A stretch of DNA of 64,000 nt from Erwinia persicina (GTDB taxonomy: Bacteria > Pseudomonadota > Gammaproteobacteria > Enterobacterales > Enterobacteriaceae). Under the pieces are notes generated by a model. The model saw only the letters and a list, made by a program, of their open reading frames with translations, searched no databases and had not been told where the DNA came from. The position numbers and the translations under genes are program-made. Where the stretch lies: contig NZ_JACYMO010000001.1 of the NCBI RefSeq assembly GCF_014838825.1, positions 1,196,830 to 1,260,829 on the forward strand, written 5' to 3'. Each line of letters starts with the position of its first letter. Position 1 is the stretch's first letter. Positions 16,439 to 25,579 of this stretch are shown here, piece after piece.

Positions 16439-19315
16439 TCACGCTTTCTCTGCCCTGCCCTTTCTCGCCTGTTCCGCATAGAGCGTTAACGCCTGCTGTA
16501 GCGTATCCATGGTCACCGGTTTCGACAGACAGTTATCCATTCCCGCATCAAGACAGCGCTGCTTTTCTTCCGCTAACGCATTTGCCGTCACCCCGACCAC
16601 CGGGAAGGTTTTCCCCATTTCGCGCAAACGCCGCGTCAGGCCGTAGCCATCCAGATTCGGCATATTGACGTCGGTCAGGACGATATCTATCTCATTACGG
16701 GCAATCACGTTCAGTGCGTCAAGACCATCCCGCGCGGTTTTCACCCGGTAGCCCAGCGACCCGAGCTGGTCAGAGAGCAGCATACGATTAATAGGATGAT
16801 CGTCCACCACCAGGATAAGAATGTCGTCGTGGCTGGCGTGCTGTTCTTCTCTTGCCAGTGCCGCTGGCAGGCCCTCCGGCAGACCTGCCTCAACGCGATA
16901 GATGCGCGCCAGCAGCGAAGGCAGCTCATGCGGCGTGGTCGTGGCACACACCCAGCGCCCTGACACCCTCTGCTGCGGGGCATCGTTATGACGGTTATCA
17001 AAGCGGATGGTCGCACGGACGCTTCCGGCTGGCTCCAGGTCATAATCGGTAATGATCACATCATCTGCCGCCGCTTCGCCGGCATAGTGTCGGACCTGAA
17101 TACCGTGAGCACGCAGCAGGCGAGTCAGGAAGGTCTCCAGCTGTTCGTTACGTAACGCCAGCCAGCACTGTTTCTCATGCAGGCTGTCATTCAATTCCGG
17201 TGTCACCACCCGGCTGTTATACAGCGGAATACGGATAATAAACTGGCTGCCCATACCCGGCTCAGAGTCGACCTCAATGTCGCCATCCATCATGTTGATC
17301 AGCTTTTCACAGATTGCCAGTCCCAGTCCGGTCCCCTGGAAATTACGCTGAACACCGCTTCCAACCTGGAAGAAGGGGTCAAACAGCCGCGTCAGTTCCT
17401 TCGCCGGGATCCCCACTCCGGTGTCACGCACGCGGAAGGCCAGGTAGCCATCCTTGACGTAGACATGCAGCGTAATGCCCCCAGTATGGGTAAATTTAAT
17501 GGCATTATTCAGCAGGTTGGAGATCACCTGCTGCAGGCGCATCGGGTCACCGTCCAGGGTAGCGGGAACATCGCTGTCAATAAAGCACCACAGCGTCAGG
17601 CGTTTTTTAACCACCATCGCCAGATAATTAGAGGTGATATGCGCCACCACTTCACGCGGGGAAAACTCCGCAGGCTCAATCTTCAGCTGCTCCGATTCGA
17701 TTTTGGAGAAGTCGAGAATATCGCTGATGATCTTCAGTAGCAGGCTGGAGGAGTTGTTCATCGCCATCACCAGCGACTCCACGCCAGGCGGCAGCGATTT
17801 GGTTTGCAGCAGGTCGAGATTGCCGATAATGCCGTATAACGGCGTGCGCAGCTCGTGGCTGACGGTGGCGAGGAACATCGACTTGGACTGACTGGCCTGC
17901 TCGGCGGCCTGAGCCATCTCCTGTAGCGACTCTTCCATTTTGACGCGTGCGCTGACGTCTACCAGTACGCAGATCGCCACGTTCTCATTACGATAGCGTG
18001 AATGGACAAAGCTGATTTGCAGGTTAGTATTACTGCCGGTCAGCACATCGACGAAGTTGACCTGCTGCCCGCAGATGATCTCAGTCAGGCGCAGCCTGTC
18101 TTCCTGCGTCAGCATCGTCAGGTAGTTATGCGCCAGTTCGTTACTGAGGATATTGGTTCCGTCACTGGTGCGCAGAATGCAGATCCCGACCGGCGCTGAG
18201 GCAACAATCTTACGGTTGAACTGCTCGTGCTCCTCCAGTCGGTGGGCATTGTCTTCGGCCGGAAGAAACATTCTGCGTTCAAACAGCCAGGCCAGGGTAA
18301 ACAGGACGATCGCACTGACCAGATTCAACAACAGGGCGTTGATAATCAGGATCTTGAGCCGTTCAATCATCACATTGGTGGGCACGGAATAGACAATACT
18401 GAGCGACGACGGCAGCAGACTCTTCTTCATAATCAGCTGGTCATAGTCAGACACATAGCCAAACCAGCCGGCCTCGTCCGGCAGATCCTCTGCCGAGAAT
18501 TCCGGGCCGTTACGGGCGGAGGAGAGCAGGCGCTGGTTATTCTCATCCACCAGCGTGGCCGTTACCGGCATACTGCCCGGCATAATCAGGTCATCCATGC
18601 GGATGCTCTGCTCAATGCCCAGCAGGGCAGCGACCTTATTCGCCACGTAAACCGGGGTGATCATATAGTAATAACCCACGCCAGGCTGCGTGCCGGGATA
18701 GACCCAGAACAGGCTGCTTTTACGTGCCTCGGCATCGCCACCGCGATACTTCAGGACGCGCTCACGCAGGGACTTCAGCACGCGTTCCCGTTCCGCAGGC
18801 TCGGCGGCAGGGCCAAAATCGGCCAGGCAGGTGCTGTCATTGCCGATAAAAAAGACGCGGTTCAGCTCGTAAGAAGACGCGAAGTTCTCTTTCCAGTAAT
18901 TCAGGAAGTCGCTGAGGGGCTGCAGGGAGTTATTCCAGGTTTGGCTCATGGCACTGCAGTCTGACTCAGCATAAAGCGGATAGAACTGCGGCGGAGTCAC
19001 TTTACCCGACAGCGAACCGCTCATGGCATCTGCGCCGTTAGCGGCGGTGTTCAGCCGGTTTTCCGCAATAAACTTCAGCTCGCGCGCCACGTCTGCGGAA
19101 TGGCGGATGTACCACTGGGCCTGATCGTAGCTGGTATTAAACTCCTGACGAACCTGGGATTCTCTTTCGTGAACGACGTTAATGATATAGAAGGTCGTCA
19201 GTAACGCGCCCAGCGTCCACAGCATCAACGCCAGGGCGCGGAACAGATAGCGGGAGATCTTTAACGTCGTTCGGAAAGAGACAAGATATTTCAAGCGTAA
19301 CCCATTGGCAGCCAT
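16439..19315 (-). CDS. rcsC: Rcs hybrid sensor histidine kinase RcsC
   Basis: RcsC (958 residues as called) is the inner-membrane hybrid kinase that starts the Rcs phosphorelay. TM1 is near residues 28-50 and TM2 near 320-342, flanking a periplasmic domain. The cytoplasmic part has a PAS-like segment, the H-box FLATVSHELRTPLYG with the phosphorylated His near 486, the N-box QQVISNLLNNAIKF, G-boxes (DTGVGIP; GTGLGLAI), the RcsC-ABL domain and a C-terminal receiver with Asp882 (LTDVNMPNLDGY). Homology to E. coli begins at KYLVSFRTTLK. The ATG at 19315 gives a 7-residue extension; a TTG at 19294 would match the E. coli start exactly, and neither has a strong ribosome site. It is convergent with rcsDB. 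Confidence 0.96.
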   Translation of the reverse strand: MAANGLRLKYLVSFRTTLKISRYLFRALALMLWTLGALLTTFYIINVVHERESQVRQEFNTSYDQAQWYIRHSADVARELKFIAENRLNTAANGADAMSGSLSGKVTPPQFYPLYAESDCSAMSQTWNNSLQPLSDFLNYWKENFASSYELNRVFFIGNDSTCLADFGPAAEPAERERVLKSLRERVLKYRGGDAEARKSSLFWVYPGTQPGVGYYYMITPVYVANKVAALLGIEQSIRMDDLIMPGSMPVTATLVDENNQRLLSSARNGPEFSAEDLPDEAGWFGYVSDYDQLIMKKSLLPSSLSIVYSVPTNVMIERLKILIINALLLNLVSAIVLFTLAWLFERRMFLPAEDNAHRLEEHEQFNRKIVASAPVGICILRTSDGTNILSNELAHNYLTMLTQEDRLRLTEIICGQQVNFVDVLTGSNTNLQISFVHSRYRNENVAICVLVDVSARVKMEESLQEMAQAAEQASQSKSMFLATVSHELRTPLYGIIGNLDLLQTKSLPPGVESLVMAMNNSSSLLLKIISDILDFSKIESEQLKIEPAEFSPREVVAHITSNYLAMVVKKRLTLWCFIDSDVPATLDGDPMRLQQVISNLLNNAIKFTHTGGITLHVYVKDGYLAFRVRDTGVGIPAKELTRLFDPFFQVGSGVQRNFQGTGLGLAICEKLINMMDGDIEVDSEPGMGSQFIIRIPLYNSRVVTPELNDSLHEKQCWLALRNEQLETFLTRLLRAHGIQVRHYAGEAAADDVIITDYDLEPAGSVRATIRFDNRHNDAPQQRVSGRWVCATTTPHELPSLLARIYRVEAGLPEGLPAALAREEQHASHDDILILVVDDHPINRMLLSDQLGSLGYRVKTARDGLDALNVIARNEIDIVLTDVNMPNLDGYGLTRRLREMGKTFPVVGVTANALAEEKQRCLDAGMDNCLSKPVTMDTLQQALTLYAEQARKGRAEKA

Positions 19316-19399
19316 AACGGACAAAAGAAAATGATTGCCGATACAGTAGCGTCAGCATGGTAAAAAAGCCAGTTATCCCCGTCGTCGGCGCACGCTATT

Positions 19400-20368
19400 T
19401 CAGTGATTTTCAGCCTGTTCCCAGGCTTCTTTTCGCCACTGCGTCGGCGTTTTCCCGGTGATGCGGCGAAACTCCCGGTTAAAGTTAGATTTAGTCTGGA
19501 AACCGACGTATTCCATTACCTCAATGACGGTCTCATCGCTGCTCCTCAGCCGTTCGCCCGCCTCCCGAATGCGCCAGCCATTGATGTAGTGTGACACGCT
19601 CTGCTGATGCAGTCCGTTCACTGCTGCCGACACCTGCCGCGACGGGATCCCGGCCTTGCGTGCCAGCCGGATAAGACTCAGCTGGGGTTCCCGGTAGAGC
19701 CCCTCCTGCATCAAAGCATCAATCCGCGCCATCACCGCCCCGTCCTCAGGGCCGGCCGTTCTGGCGATGCGGGGGACAGCCTGCCGGGACGGCCGGGTGA
19801 GCAGCAGCATCAGCGACATCACGCCCACCATCACCAGATTACCCACCAGCCTTGACCCCTCGCTGCCCTTTCCGGCGGCAAAGGCGACAGAGCCTGAAAT
19901 AATCACGTCCAGCCACGCCACGGCGATCAGCAGCAGCGCCAGCGTCTGCCATCCGCGCTGCGTCAGTGCGCCTGGATTGTCCGCCACCCCCTTGGCGCTT
20001 CGCAGTCGCCGCAGCATAAGACAGGCGCAGCCCAGCCAGATCGCGGGCATCAGCACGTCAATGCCCTGCGGGAAAAAGAGCACGCAGGCAACCATCATCG
20101 CCAGGGTCAGTCCGCTGTACCCGATGCGCAGCGGGCCTCCTGCCGCCTGTACCAGTGCCAGATGGCACAGCAGCGGCAGTGCGGCCGCGGTCACCGGCTG
20201 CAGCCTGTGCCAGACAGGTACCTGCGGCAGCAGCACGGCCAGCCCGGCCACCAGGCTGTGCAGCAGACACAGGCCAAGCAGCAGCTGGAACAGACGCCCG
20301 CGATCGCCACGCTGCACCAGCAGCAGAATGCAGATCAGACTGAGCAGAAAATTAACCGGTATCAGCAT
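19400..20368 (-). CDS. Membrane-anchored AraC-family transcriptional regulator (7-TM sensor domain)
   Basis: In this 322-residue protein the first ~190 residues hold about seven hydrophobic segments (near 1-20, 27-47, 57-75, 80-97, 100-117, 140-164 and 172-190). A C-terminal AraC/XylS double helix-turn-helix covers about 215-320 (LSLIRLARKAGIPSRQVSAA; VIEVMEYVGFQTKSNFNREF; RITGKTPTQWRKE). This layout fits a regulator that senses a membrane or periplasmic cue and binds DNA while membrane-embedded; the signal is unknown. It is transcribed divergently from the exported hydrolase at 20445, with 76 bases between the start codons, which suggests that the hydrolase gene is its target. I do not recognise a named E. 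coli orthologue at this locus. Confidence 0.8.
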   Translation of the reverse strand: MLIPVNFLLSLICILLLVQRGDRGRLFQLLLGLCLLHSLVAGLAVLLPQVPVWHRLQPVTAAALPLLCHLALVQAAGGPLRIGYSGLTLAMMVACVLFFPQGIDVLMPAIWLGCACLMLRRLRSAKGVADNPGALTQRGWQTLALLLIAVAWLDVIISGSVAFAAGKGSEGSRLVGNLVMVGVMSLMLLLTRPSRQAVPRIARTAGPEDGAVMARIDALMQEGLYREPQLSLIRLARKAGIPSRQVSAAVNGLHQQSVSHYINGWRIREAGERLRSSDETVIEVMEYVGFQTKSNFNREFRRITGKTPTQWRKEAWEQAENH

Positions 20369-20444
20369 AGGACTCTATCGCGATCGAGGACGCCACGCAT
20401 CCGTAAAGTTCTGATAATAAGCCTTTTATAGCTCAGGAGTGAAG

Positions 20445-21461
20445 ATGATGCGCACTATTATTTCCGCCATACTGCTGGTACTCAGTTACCCCGTCTGGAG
20501 TTTTTCCGTTGGCACCCGGCAGGATATTATCGTCGATCCGCACACACAGCGCAGCCTCAGTGTCCGCCTCTTTTACCCCACCCGCACCCTGCAACCGGTG
20601 CAGCAGCAGGCGGTAAGCGCTGTCTTCTCCGGCTTCCCGGCCATCGCTGATGCCCCGCTGGCCGCCGGGCGTTTTCCGCTGATTATTCTCAGCCACGGCA
20701 GCGGCGGTAATAATACCAGCCTGGCCTGGCTGGCCGTACCGCTGGCGGCCCGGGGGATCGTGGTGATGGCGGCCAGCCATCCCGGCAGTACCACCGGTGA
20801 CTCGCAGCCCGCTACCGATCTGACCCTGCAGACGGTCGATCTCTCCTTTCTGCTGACACACTACCTGGCGAGTCCCGTGTGGCAGCAGGCTATTGATCGG
20901 CAAAAAATCGGCGCGGTGGGCCACTCCAGAGGCGGCTATAGCGTGCTGGCACTGGCCGGTGGCCGGATAAACCGTCAGCGACTGAACCACTACTGCCAGA
21001 CGATGCCGCAGATGCCGGACTGCCAGTTTTACTCCCGGGGCGGTGTCCGGCTGGAAAAGACCGATAATACCCGACTGGCGGCCAGCTATCGCGACAGCCG
21101 CTTCCGGTTGGTCGTCGCTCTTGACCCGGCGATGAGCTACGTCCTGACCCCAGACAGCCTCCAGGCCATTAAGGTTCCGGTGCTGACGATCGCCGCCGGG
21201 TATTATATTCGTGCCACCGGCAGCATGACGCTGGGCGTCGACCGCCTGCCCCTGCCGCAGGTGAAGCTGCAGAACGCGGGGCATTTTGACTTCCTGCCGG
21301 TGTGTCAGCCAGCGTCGACGGCGATACTGGCGGAAGAAGGCGAGGCCTTTATCTGTGAAACACCGCGCGCAGAACGGGAGGCGGTCCATCGGCAGACGCT
21401 GGCGGCCATCGACCAGTTTATGCAGCAGCATGGCTTTCTCAACGTGCCACACCAGCCCTGA
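20445..21461 (+). CDS. Exported alpha/beta hydrolase, dienelactone-hydrolase/PAF-acetylhydrolase-like
   Basis: This 338-residue protein begins with a short basic region and hydrophobic core (MMRTIISAILLVLSYPVWSF), fitting a Sec signal peptide with cleavage near residue 21. The alpha/beta-hydrolase signatures are the oxyanion-loop-like LSHGSGGNN (about 82-90), the nucleophile elbow GAVGHSRGGYS with Ser161, and a late histidine in NAGHFDF (His280). The acidic triad member could not be assigned. Four cysteines after residue 180 could form disulphides in the periplasm. The substrate is unknown; family members act on esters and lipids. An AGGAG site sits 5 bases before the ATG at 20445, favouring it over the GTG at 20439. 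The gene is divergent from the AraC-type regulator and convergent with gyrA. Confidence 0.82.
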   Translation: MMRTIISAILLVLSYPVWSFSVGTRQDIIVDPHTQRSLSVRLFYPTRTLQPVQQQAVSAVFSGFPAIADAPLAAGRFPLIILSHGSGGNNTSLAWLAVPLAARGIVVMAASHPGSTTGDSQPATDLTLQTVDLSFLLTHYLASPVWQQAIDRQKIGAVGHSRGGYSVLALAGGRINRQRLNHYCQTMPQMPDCQFYSRGGVRLEKTDNTRLAASYRDSRFRLVVALDPAMSYVLTPDSLQAIKVPVLTIAAGYYIRATGSMTLGVDRLPLPQVKLQNAGHFDFLPVCQPASTAILAEEGEAFICETPRAEREAVHRQTLAAIDQFMQQHGFLNVPHQP

Positions 21462-21470
21462 TTGCAAAAA

Positions 21471-21497
21471 AAAGCCGGTTCGCAATGAACCGGCTTT
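21471..21497 (-). terminator. gyrA intrinsic terminator (bidirectional)
   Basis: AAAGCCGGTTC and GAACCGGCTTT make an 11-base stem with loop GCAAT. On the minus strand it is followed by the eight-T run at 21473-21466, a textbook Rho-independent terminator for gyrA; it may also serve the convergent hydrolase gene. Confidence 0.92.
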
Positions 21498-21514
21498 CTC
21501 CAGGGGACTAAGGA

Positions 21515-24151
21515 TTACTCCTCGTCTGCCTCTGGTGCATCGTCGTCATTTTCCACTTCCGGGGCGATGTCCTCATCGCCTTCGGCAACGCTGCCGTCGA
21601 TAGCATCGAGTTCATCTTCCGCCACCGGTTCTGCCACGCGCTGCAGGCCGACAACGTTCTCGTCTTCTGCGGTACGGATCAGGATAACACCCTGGGTGTT
21701 ACGCCCGACGACGCTCACTTCAGAAACGCGGGTACGGACCAGCGTGCCGGCGTCGGTGATCATCATGATCTGATCGCTGTCGACAACCTGGACAGCACCG
21801 ATAACCGGCCCGTTACGGTCAGTCACTTTAATGGAGATCACGCCCTGGGTCGCACGCGACTTGGTTGGATACTCGGTGTTAGCAGTACGTTTACCGTAGC
21901 CATTCTGCGTCACGGTCATGATGGCACCATCGTCACGCGGGACGATCAGTGACACGACGCGGTCGCCTTCAGCCAGCTTGATACCGCGCACGCCGGAAGC
22001 CGTACGGCCCATGGCACGCACTGCACTCTCTGCGAAGCGAACCACTTTACCGGCGGCGGAGAACAGCATCGCTTCATCGTTGCCGTTCGTCAGAGCCACG
22101 CCAATCAGCTCATCATCATCACGCAGATTGACGGCAATAATACCGGCGCTGCGCGGACGGCTGAACTCTTTCAGAGCCGTTTTCTTCACGGTACCGCTGG
22201 CGGTAGCCATAAAGATATTGAAGCCTTCAGCATACTCGCGCACCGGCAGGATCGCCGTAATACGTTCGTTGGCTTCCAGCGGCAGCAGGTTGACGATAGG
22301 ACGTCCGCGCGCTCCACGGCTGGCTTCCGGCAGCTGATAAACCTTCATCCAGTACAGACGGCCCCGGCTTGAGAAGCAGAGAATGGTGTCATGGGTGTTG
22401 GCCACCAGCAGGCGGTCAATAAAGTCTTCTTCTTTAATACGGGCGGCTGACTTGCCTTTACCGCCGCGGCGCTGCGCTTCGTAATCTGTCAGAGGCTGAT
22501 ACTTGACGTAGCCCTGGTGCGACAGGGTCACAACAACATCTTCCTGATTAATCAGGTCTTCGATGTTGATGTCGGCGCTGTTGGCGGTAATTTCGGTGCG
22601 ACGCTTATCGCCGAACTGATCGCGGATCAGCTCCAGCTCTTCGCGGATCACTTCCATCAGGCGCTCGGAGCTGCCCAGAATACGCAGCAGTTCGGCGATC
22701 TGCTCCAGCAGCTCTTTGTATTCGTCGAGCAGTTTTTCATGCTCAAGGCCGGTCAGTTTCTGCAGACGTAAATCCAGGATCGCCTGAGCCTGCTGCTCGG
22801 TCAGATAGTACTGGCCATCGCGAATACCGAATTCATCTTCCAGCCATTCAGGGCGGGCAGCATCATCACCAGCACGCTCCAGCATTGCGGACACGTTACC
22901 CAGCGCCCACGGTTGGGCAATCAGGCCTGCTTTCGCTTCAGATGGCGATGCTGCACGGCGGATTAACTCGATAATCGGGTCAATGTTAGCCAGTGCCACC
23001 GCGAGAGCTTCGAGAATATGGGCACGATCGCGCGCTTTGCGCAGTTCGAAAATGGTCCGGCGGGTGATCACTTCACGACGGTGACGCACAAAGGCTTCCA
23101 GAATATCCTTCAGCGGCATAATTTTTGGCTGGCCCTGATGCAGCGCCACCATATTAATGCCGAAAGAGGTCTGAAGCTGGGTCAGCGAATAGAGGTTGTT
23201 CAGGACCACTTCACCTACCGCATCGCGTTTCACTTCGATCACGATACGCATACCGTCTTTATCGGACTCATCGCGCAGTGCGCTGATACCTTCCAGACGT
23301 TTCTCTTTAACCAGTTCGGCAATCTTCTCAATCAGGCGCGCTTTGTTCACCTGATAGGGAATTTCATGCACGATGATGGTTTCGCGACCGGTTTTTGCGT
23401 CGACTTCCACTTCGCCACGGGCGCGGATGTAAATTTTACCCCGGCCGGTGCGATAGGCTTCTTCGATTCCACGGCGGCCGTTGATGATCGCGGCTGTCGG
23501 GAAGTCCGGGCCCGGGATGTGCTCCATCAGGCCTTCAACGGTAATATTCTCGTCTTCGATGTACGCCAGACAGCCGTTAATCACTTCAATCAGGTTGTGC
23601 GGAGGGATATTGGTCGCCATCCCCACGGCAATCCCTGAGGAGCCGTTAATCAGCAGGTTCGGTACCCGCGTTGGCATCACTTCCGGGATCTGCTCAGTGC
23701 CATCATAGTTCGGCACAAAGTCGACGGTGTCTTTTTCCAGATCCGCTAACAATTCGTGAGCGATTTTGGACATACGGACTTCGGTGTAACGCATTGCCGC
23801 AGCGGAGTCGCCGTCCACGGAACCGAAGTTACCCTGACCATCGACCAGCATGTAACGCAGCGAGAACGGCTGTGCCATACGCACGATGGTGTCGTACACG
23901 GCGGTGTCGCCATGAGGGTGATATTTACCGATAACGTCGCCGACGACACGGGCGGATTTTTTATAAGCTTTGTTCCAGTCATTACCGAGCACGTTCATAG
24001 CGTAAAGCACGCGGCGGTGAACCGGCTTTAAGCCATCACGGACATCTGGCAGCGCACGGCCAACGATGACCGACATTGCGTAATCCAGATAGGAGTTCTT
24101 TAACTCTTCTTCGATATTGACCGGTGTAATTTCGCGGGCGAGGTCGCTCAT
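21515..24151 (-). CDS. gyrA: DNA gyrase subunit A
   Basis: GyrA (878 residues; 875 in E. coli) is the breakage-reunion subunit of DNA gyrase, forming A2B2 with GyrB to introduce negative supercoils. The catalytic Tyr122 lies in [10 protein letters not shown]. The quinolone-resistance-determining region reads [10 protein letters not shown], so residue 83 is Thr (codon ACC) where E. coli has Ser, and Asp87 is retained. The GyrA-box QRRGGKG opens the C-terminal beta-pinwheel that wraps DNA, and an acidic tail ends the protein. The start is [10 protein letters not shown] with AAGGAA upstream; an in-frame extension of 18 residues would cross the promoter. It is divergent from ubiG, as in E. coli. 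Confidence 0.98.
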   Translation of the reverse strand: MSDLAREITPVNIEEELKNSYLDYAMSVIVGRALPDVRDGLKPVHRRVLYAMNVLGNDWNKAYKKSARVVGDVIGKYHPHGDTAVYDTIVRMAQPFSLRYMLVDGQGNFGSVDGDSAAAMRYTEVRMSKIAHELLADLEKDTVDFVPNYDGTEQIPEVMPTRVPNLLINGSSGIAVGMATNIPPHNLIEVINGCLAYIEDENITVEGLMEHIPGPDFPTAAIINGRRGIEEAYRTGRGKIYIRARGEVEVDAKTGRETIIVHEIPYQVNKARLIEKIAELVKEKRLEGISALRDESDKDGMRIVIEVKRDAVGEVVLNNLYSLTQLQTSFGINMVALHQGQPKIMPLKDILEAFVRHRREVITRRTIFELRKARDRAHILEALAVALANIDPIIELIRRAASPSEAKAGLIAQPWALGNVSAMLERAGDDAARPEWLEDEFGIRDGQYYLTEQQAQAILDLRLQKLTGLEHEKLLDEYKELLEQIAELLRILGSSERLMEVIREELELIRDQFGDKRRTEITANSADINIEDLINQEDVVVTLSHQGYVKYQPLTDYEAQRRGGKGKSAARIKEEDFIDRLLVANTHDTILCFSSRGRLYWMKVYQLPEASRGARGRPIVNLLPLEANERITAILPVREYAEGFNIFMATASGTVKKTALKEFSRPRSAGIIAVNLRDDDELIGVALTNGNDEAMLFSAAGKVVRFAESAVRAMGRTASGVRGIKLAEGDRVVSLIVPRDDGAIMTVTQNGYGKRTANTEYPTKSRATQGVISIKVTDRNGPVIGAVQVVDSDQIMMITDAGTLVRTRVSEVSVVGRNTQGVILIRTAEDENVVGLQRVAEPVAEDELDAIDGSVAEGDEDIAPEVENDDDAPEADEE

Positions 24152-24195
24152 GGACGCGCTTTCCTTACTGTTATTCCCGGATTCAAAGGTGCGAA

Positions 24196-24224
24196 AGTAT
24201 ATCACATTGCGTCCAGGTGTTGAA
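24196..24224 (-). promoter_or_regulatory. Putative gyrA sigma-70 promoter with extended -10
   Basis: On the minus strand the -10 is TATACT (24201-24196), preceded by TGA giving an extended -10. After a 17-base spacer comes a weak -35, TTCAAC (24224-24219). Predicted transcription would start near 24189, giving a leader of about 38 bases. A weak -35 with a strong -10 is a known feature of relaxation-stimulated gyrase promoters. Confidence 0.65.
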
Positions 24225-24377
24225 TGGAAAGCATCGCTTTGGCCGCTTTATTGCATTCTGCCTCTCAGCGGATCCGTCGCCCTGCCAGCCCCCCACCCAC
24301 CTGCGTCGCGTACAAAGATGCAAGTTGAAGTATGACGGGTATATACTGCGTCAAACTTTGGCTGGAGTATTAACCCA

Positions 24378-25109
24378 ATGAATGCAGAACAAAACACGAG
24401 CACACAGAACGTTGACCACGGTGAGATCGCCAAATTCGAAGCCGTCGCATCACGCTGGTGGGACCTGGAAGGGGAGTTCAAACCCCTGCACCGCATCAAT
24501 CCGCTGCGCCTTGGCTGGATTGCTCAACACGCGGATGGCCTGTTTGACAAAAAAATCCTCGATGTCGGCTGCGGGGGCGGCATTCTTGCCGAGAGCATGG
24601 CGCGCGAAGGCGCAAACGTCACCGGCCTGGATATGGGTGCAGAACCCCTGGAAGTGGCACGCCTGCATGCGCTGGAGAGCGGTGTCACCATTGATTACGT
24701 TCAGCAGACCGTGGAAGAACACGCGGAGCAGTTCGCCGGTCAGTACGACGTGGTGACCTGCATGGAGATGCTGGAGCACGTGCCGGACCCGCGATCCGTG
24801 GTTCACGCCTGCGCGCGTCTGGTGAAACCGGGGGGGGAAGTCTTTTTCTCCACCCTTAACCGTAACAGCAAATCCTGGCTGATGGCGATTATCGGTGCGG
24901 AATACGTCCTGCGCATGGTGCCGCGCGGCACGCACGATATTAAAAAGTTTATTCGCCCGGCGGAACTGCTGAACTGGGTGGATGAAACGCCACTGCGGGA
25001 ACGTCATATCATTGGCCTGCATTACAACCCCGTGACTAATCATTTCAAGCTGGCCCCGGGCGTCGACGTTAATTATATGGTGCACGCGCACCGCGCCATC
25101 GACGCGTAA
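24378..25109 (+). CDS. ubiG: Ubiquinone biosynthesis O-methyltransferase UbiG
   Basis: UbiG (243 residues) is an S-adenosylmethionine-dependent enzyme that carries out both O-methylation steps of ubiquinone synthesis. The class I methyltransferase fold is marked by motif [16 protein letters not shown] (about 57-71), an acidic residue in GLDMGAEPL, and [11 protein letters not shown] (about 130-140). The N-terminal [19 protein letters not shown] is characteristic of UbiG. The gene is divergent from gyrA across a 226-base region. In E. coli the autotransporter gene yfaL follows; here the nrdA control region comes next. Confidence 0.97.
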   Translation: MNAEQNTSTQNVDHGEIAKFEAVASRWWDLEGEFKPLHRINPLRLGWIAQHADGLFDKKILDVGCGGGILAESMAREGANVTGLDMGAEPLEVARLHALESGVTIDYVQQTVEEHAEQFAGQYDVVTCMEMLEHVPDPRSVVHACARLVKPGGEVFFSTLNRNSKSWLMAIIGAEYVLRMVPRGTHDIKKFIRPAELLNWVDETPLRERHIIGLHYNPVTNHFKLAPGVDVNYMVHAHRAIDA

Positions 25110-25115
25110 GGGCAT

Positions 25116-25152
25116 CCGGCGGCCGGTCACTGCGCTGGCCGCTGGCTGTTTT
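25116..25152 (+). terminator. Probable ubiG terminator
   Basis: CCGGCGGCC (25116-25124) can pair with GGCCGCTGG (25137-25145), nine base pairs including one G-U, around a 12-base loop. The stem is followed by CTGTTTTC. It is GC-rich with only a short U-run, so termination may be partial. Confidence 0.55.
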
Positions 25153-25425
25153 CTCGCCGGAGGGGGCAGATCGTTTTCCTCTTACCGCGTGCGTCGGGAT
25201 TGACGTAGGCTGTCACTGTCACGCCGACCCGGCCGTGAGGCGTCTCATTATGTGTACTTTTCCAGCAACAAAATGATGGAAATTTTCAGGCTGAACAAGA
25301 AACCCGCGCTCGATCATAATTCTAAAAAATTTCTCAACCCATTGACATTGAGCCAGGGCCTTGAGAAACGTGGACTTAGGAAAAATGCGCCCCCCACAAC
25401 CGTAGTTTTCCCTGAAAATCAAGCC

Positions 25426-25453
25426 TTGTTAAGCACGCGGAAATTACTAGAAT
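25426..25453 (+). promoter_or_regulatory. Putative nrdA sigma-70 promoter
   Basis: TTGTTA (-35, 25426-25431) is separated by 16 bases from TAGAAT (-10, 25448-25453). Transcription would begin near 25460, placing the NrdR-type box and both DnaA boxes just downstream of the start. Confidence 0.55.
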
Positions 25454-25485
25454 ACTCACCATATTGTTATCAAGATTTCCCTCAA

Positions 25486-25501
25486 CCCCTATATATAGTG
25501 T
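25486..25501 (+). promoter_or_regulatory. NrdR-type box upstream of nrdA
   Basis: CCCCTATATATAGTGT matches 14 of 16 positions of the NrdR-box form ACACTATATATAGTGT. NrdR is the ATP-cone repressor of ribonucleotide reductase genes. A partner box normally lies about three helical turns upstream; TCACCATAT at 25456-25464 is a weak candidate for its left half. Confidence 0.65.
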
Positions 25502-25510
25502 TTATCCACA
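25502..25510 (+). promoter_or_regulatory. DnaA box 1 (TTATCCACA)
   Basis: This is an exact match to the strict DnaA box TTATNCACA, overlapping the nrdA leader and abutting the NrdR-type box. DnaA is known to bind and regulate nrdAB in E. coli, linking dNTP supply to replication initiation. Confidence 0.85.
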
Positions 25511-25532
25511 GAGTTACTCACAATGAGAAATC

Positions 25533-25541
25533 TGTGTATAA
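25533..25541 (-). promoter_or_regulatory. DnaA box 2 (TTATACACA on minus strand)
   Basis: The plus strand reads TGTGTATAA, the reverse complement of consensus TTATACACA. It faces box 1 with 22 bases between the two boxes and lies 38 bases before the nrdA start codon. Confidence 0.8.
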
Positions 25542-25579
25542 GCGTGGGGATTATTTGTTAAGGACAGGTAAAACGCGAC

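Larger units (their letters stand above)
25110..25579. other. ubiG-nrdA intergenic region
   Basis: This 470-base region lacks a supported gene. After the ubiG terminator, about 250 bases are unremarkable. The last 150 bases hold the putative nrdA promoter, a NrdR-type box and two DnaA boxes, listed separately. In E. coli the large yfaL gene occupies the ubiG-nrdA gap. Confidence 0.75.
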
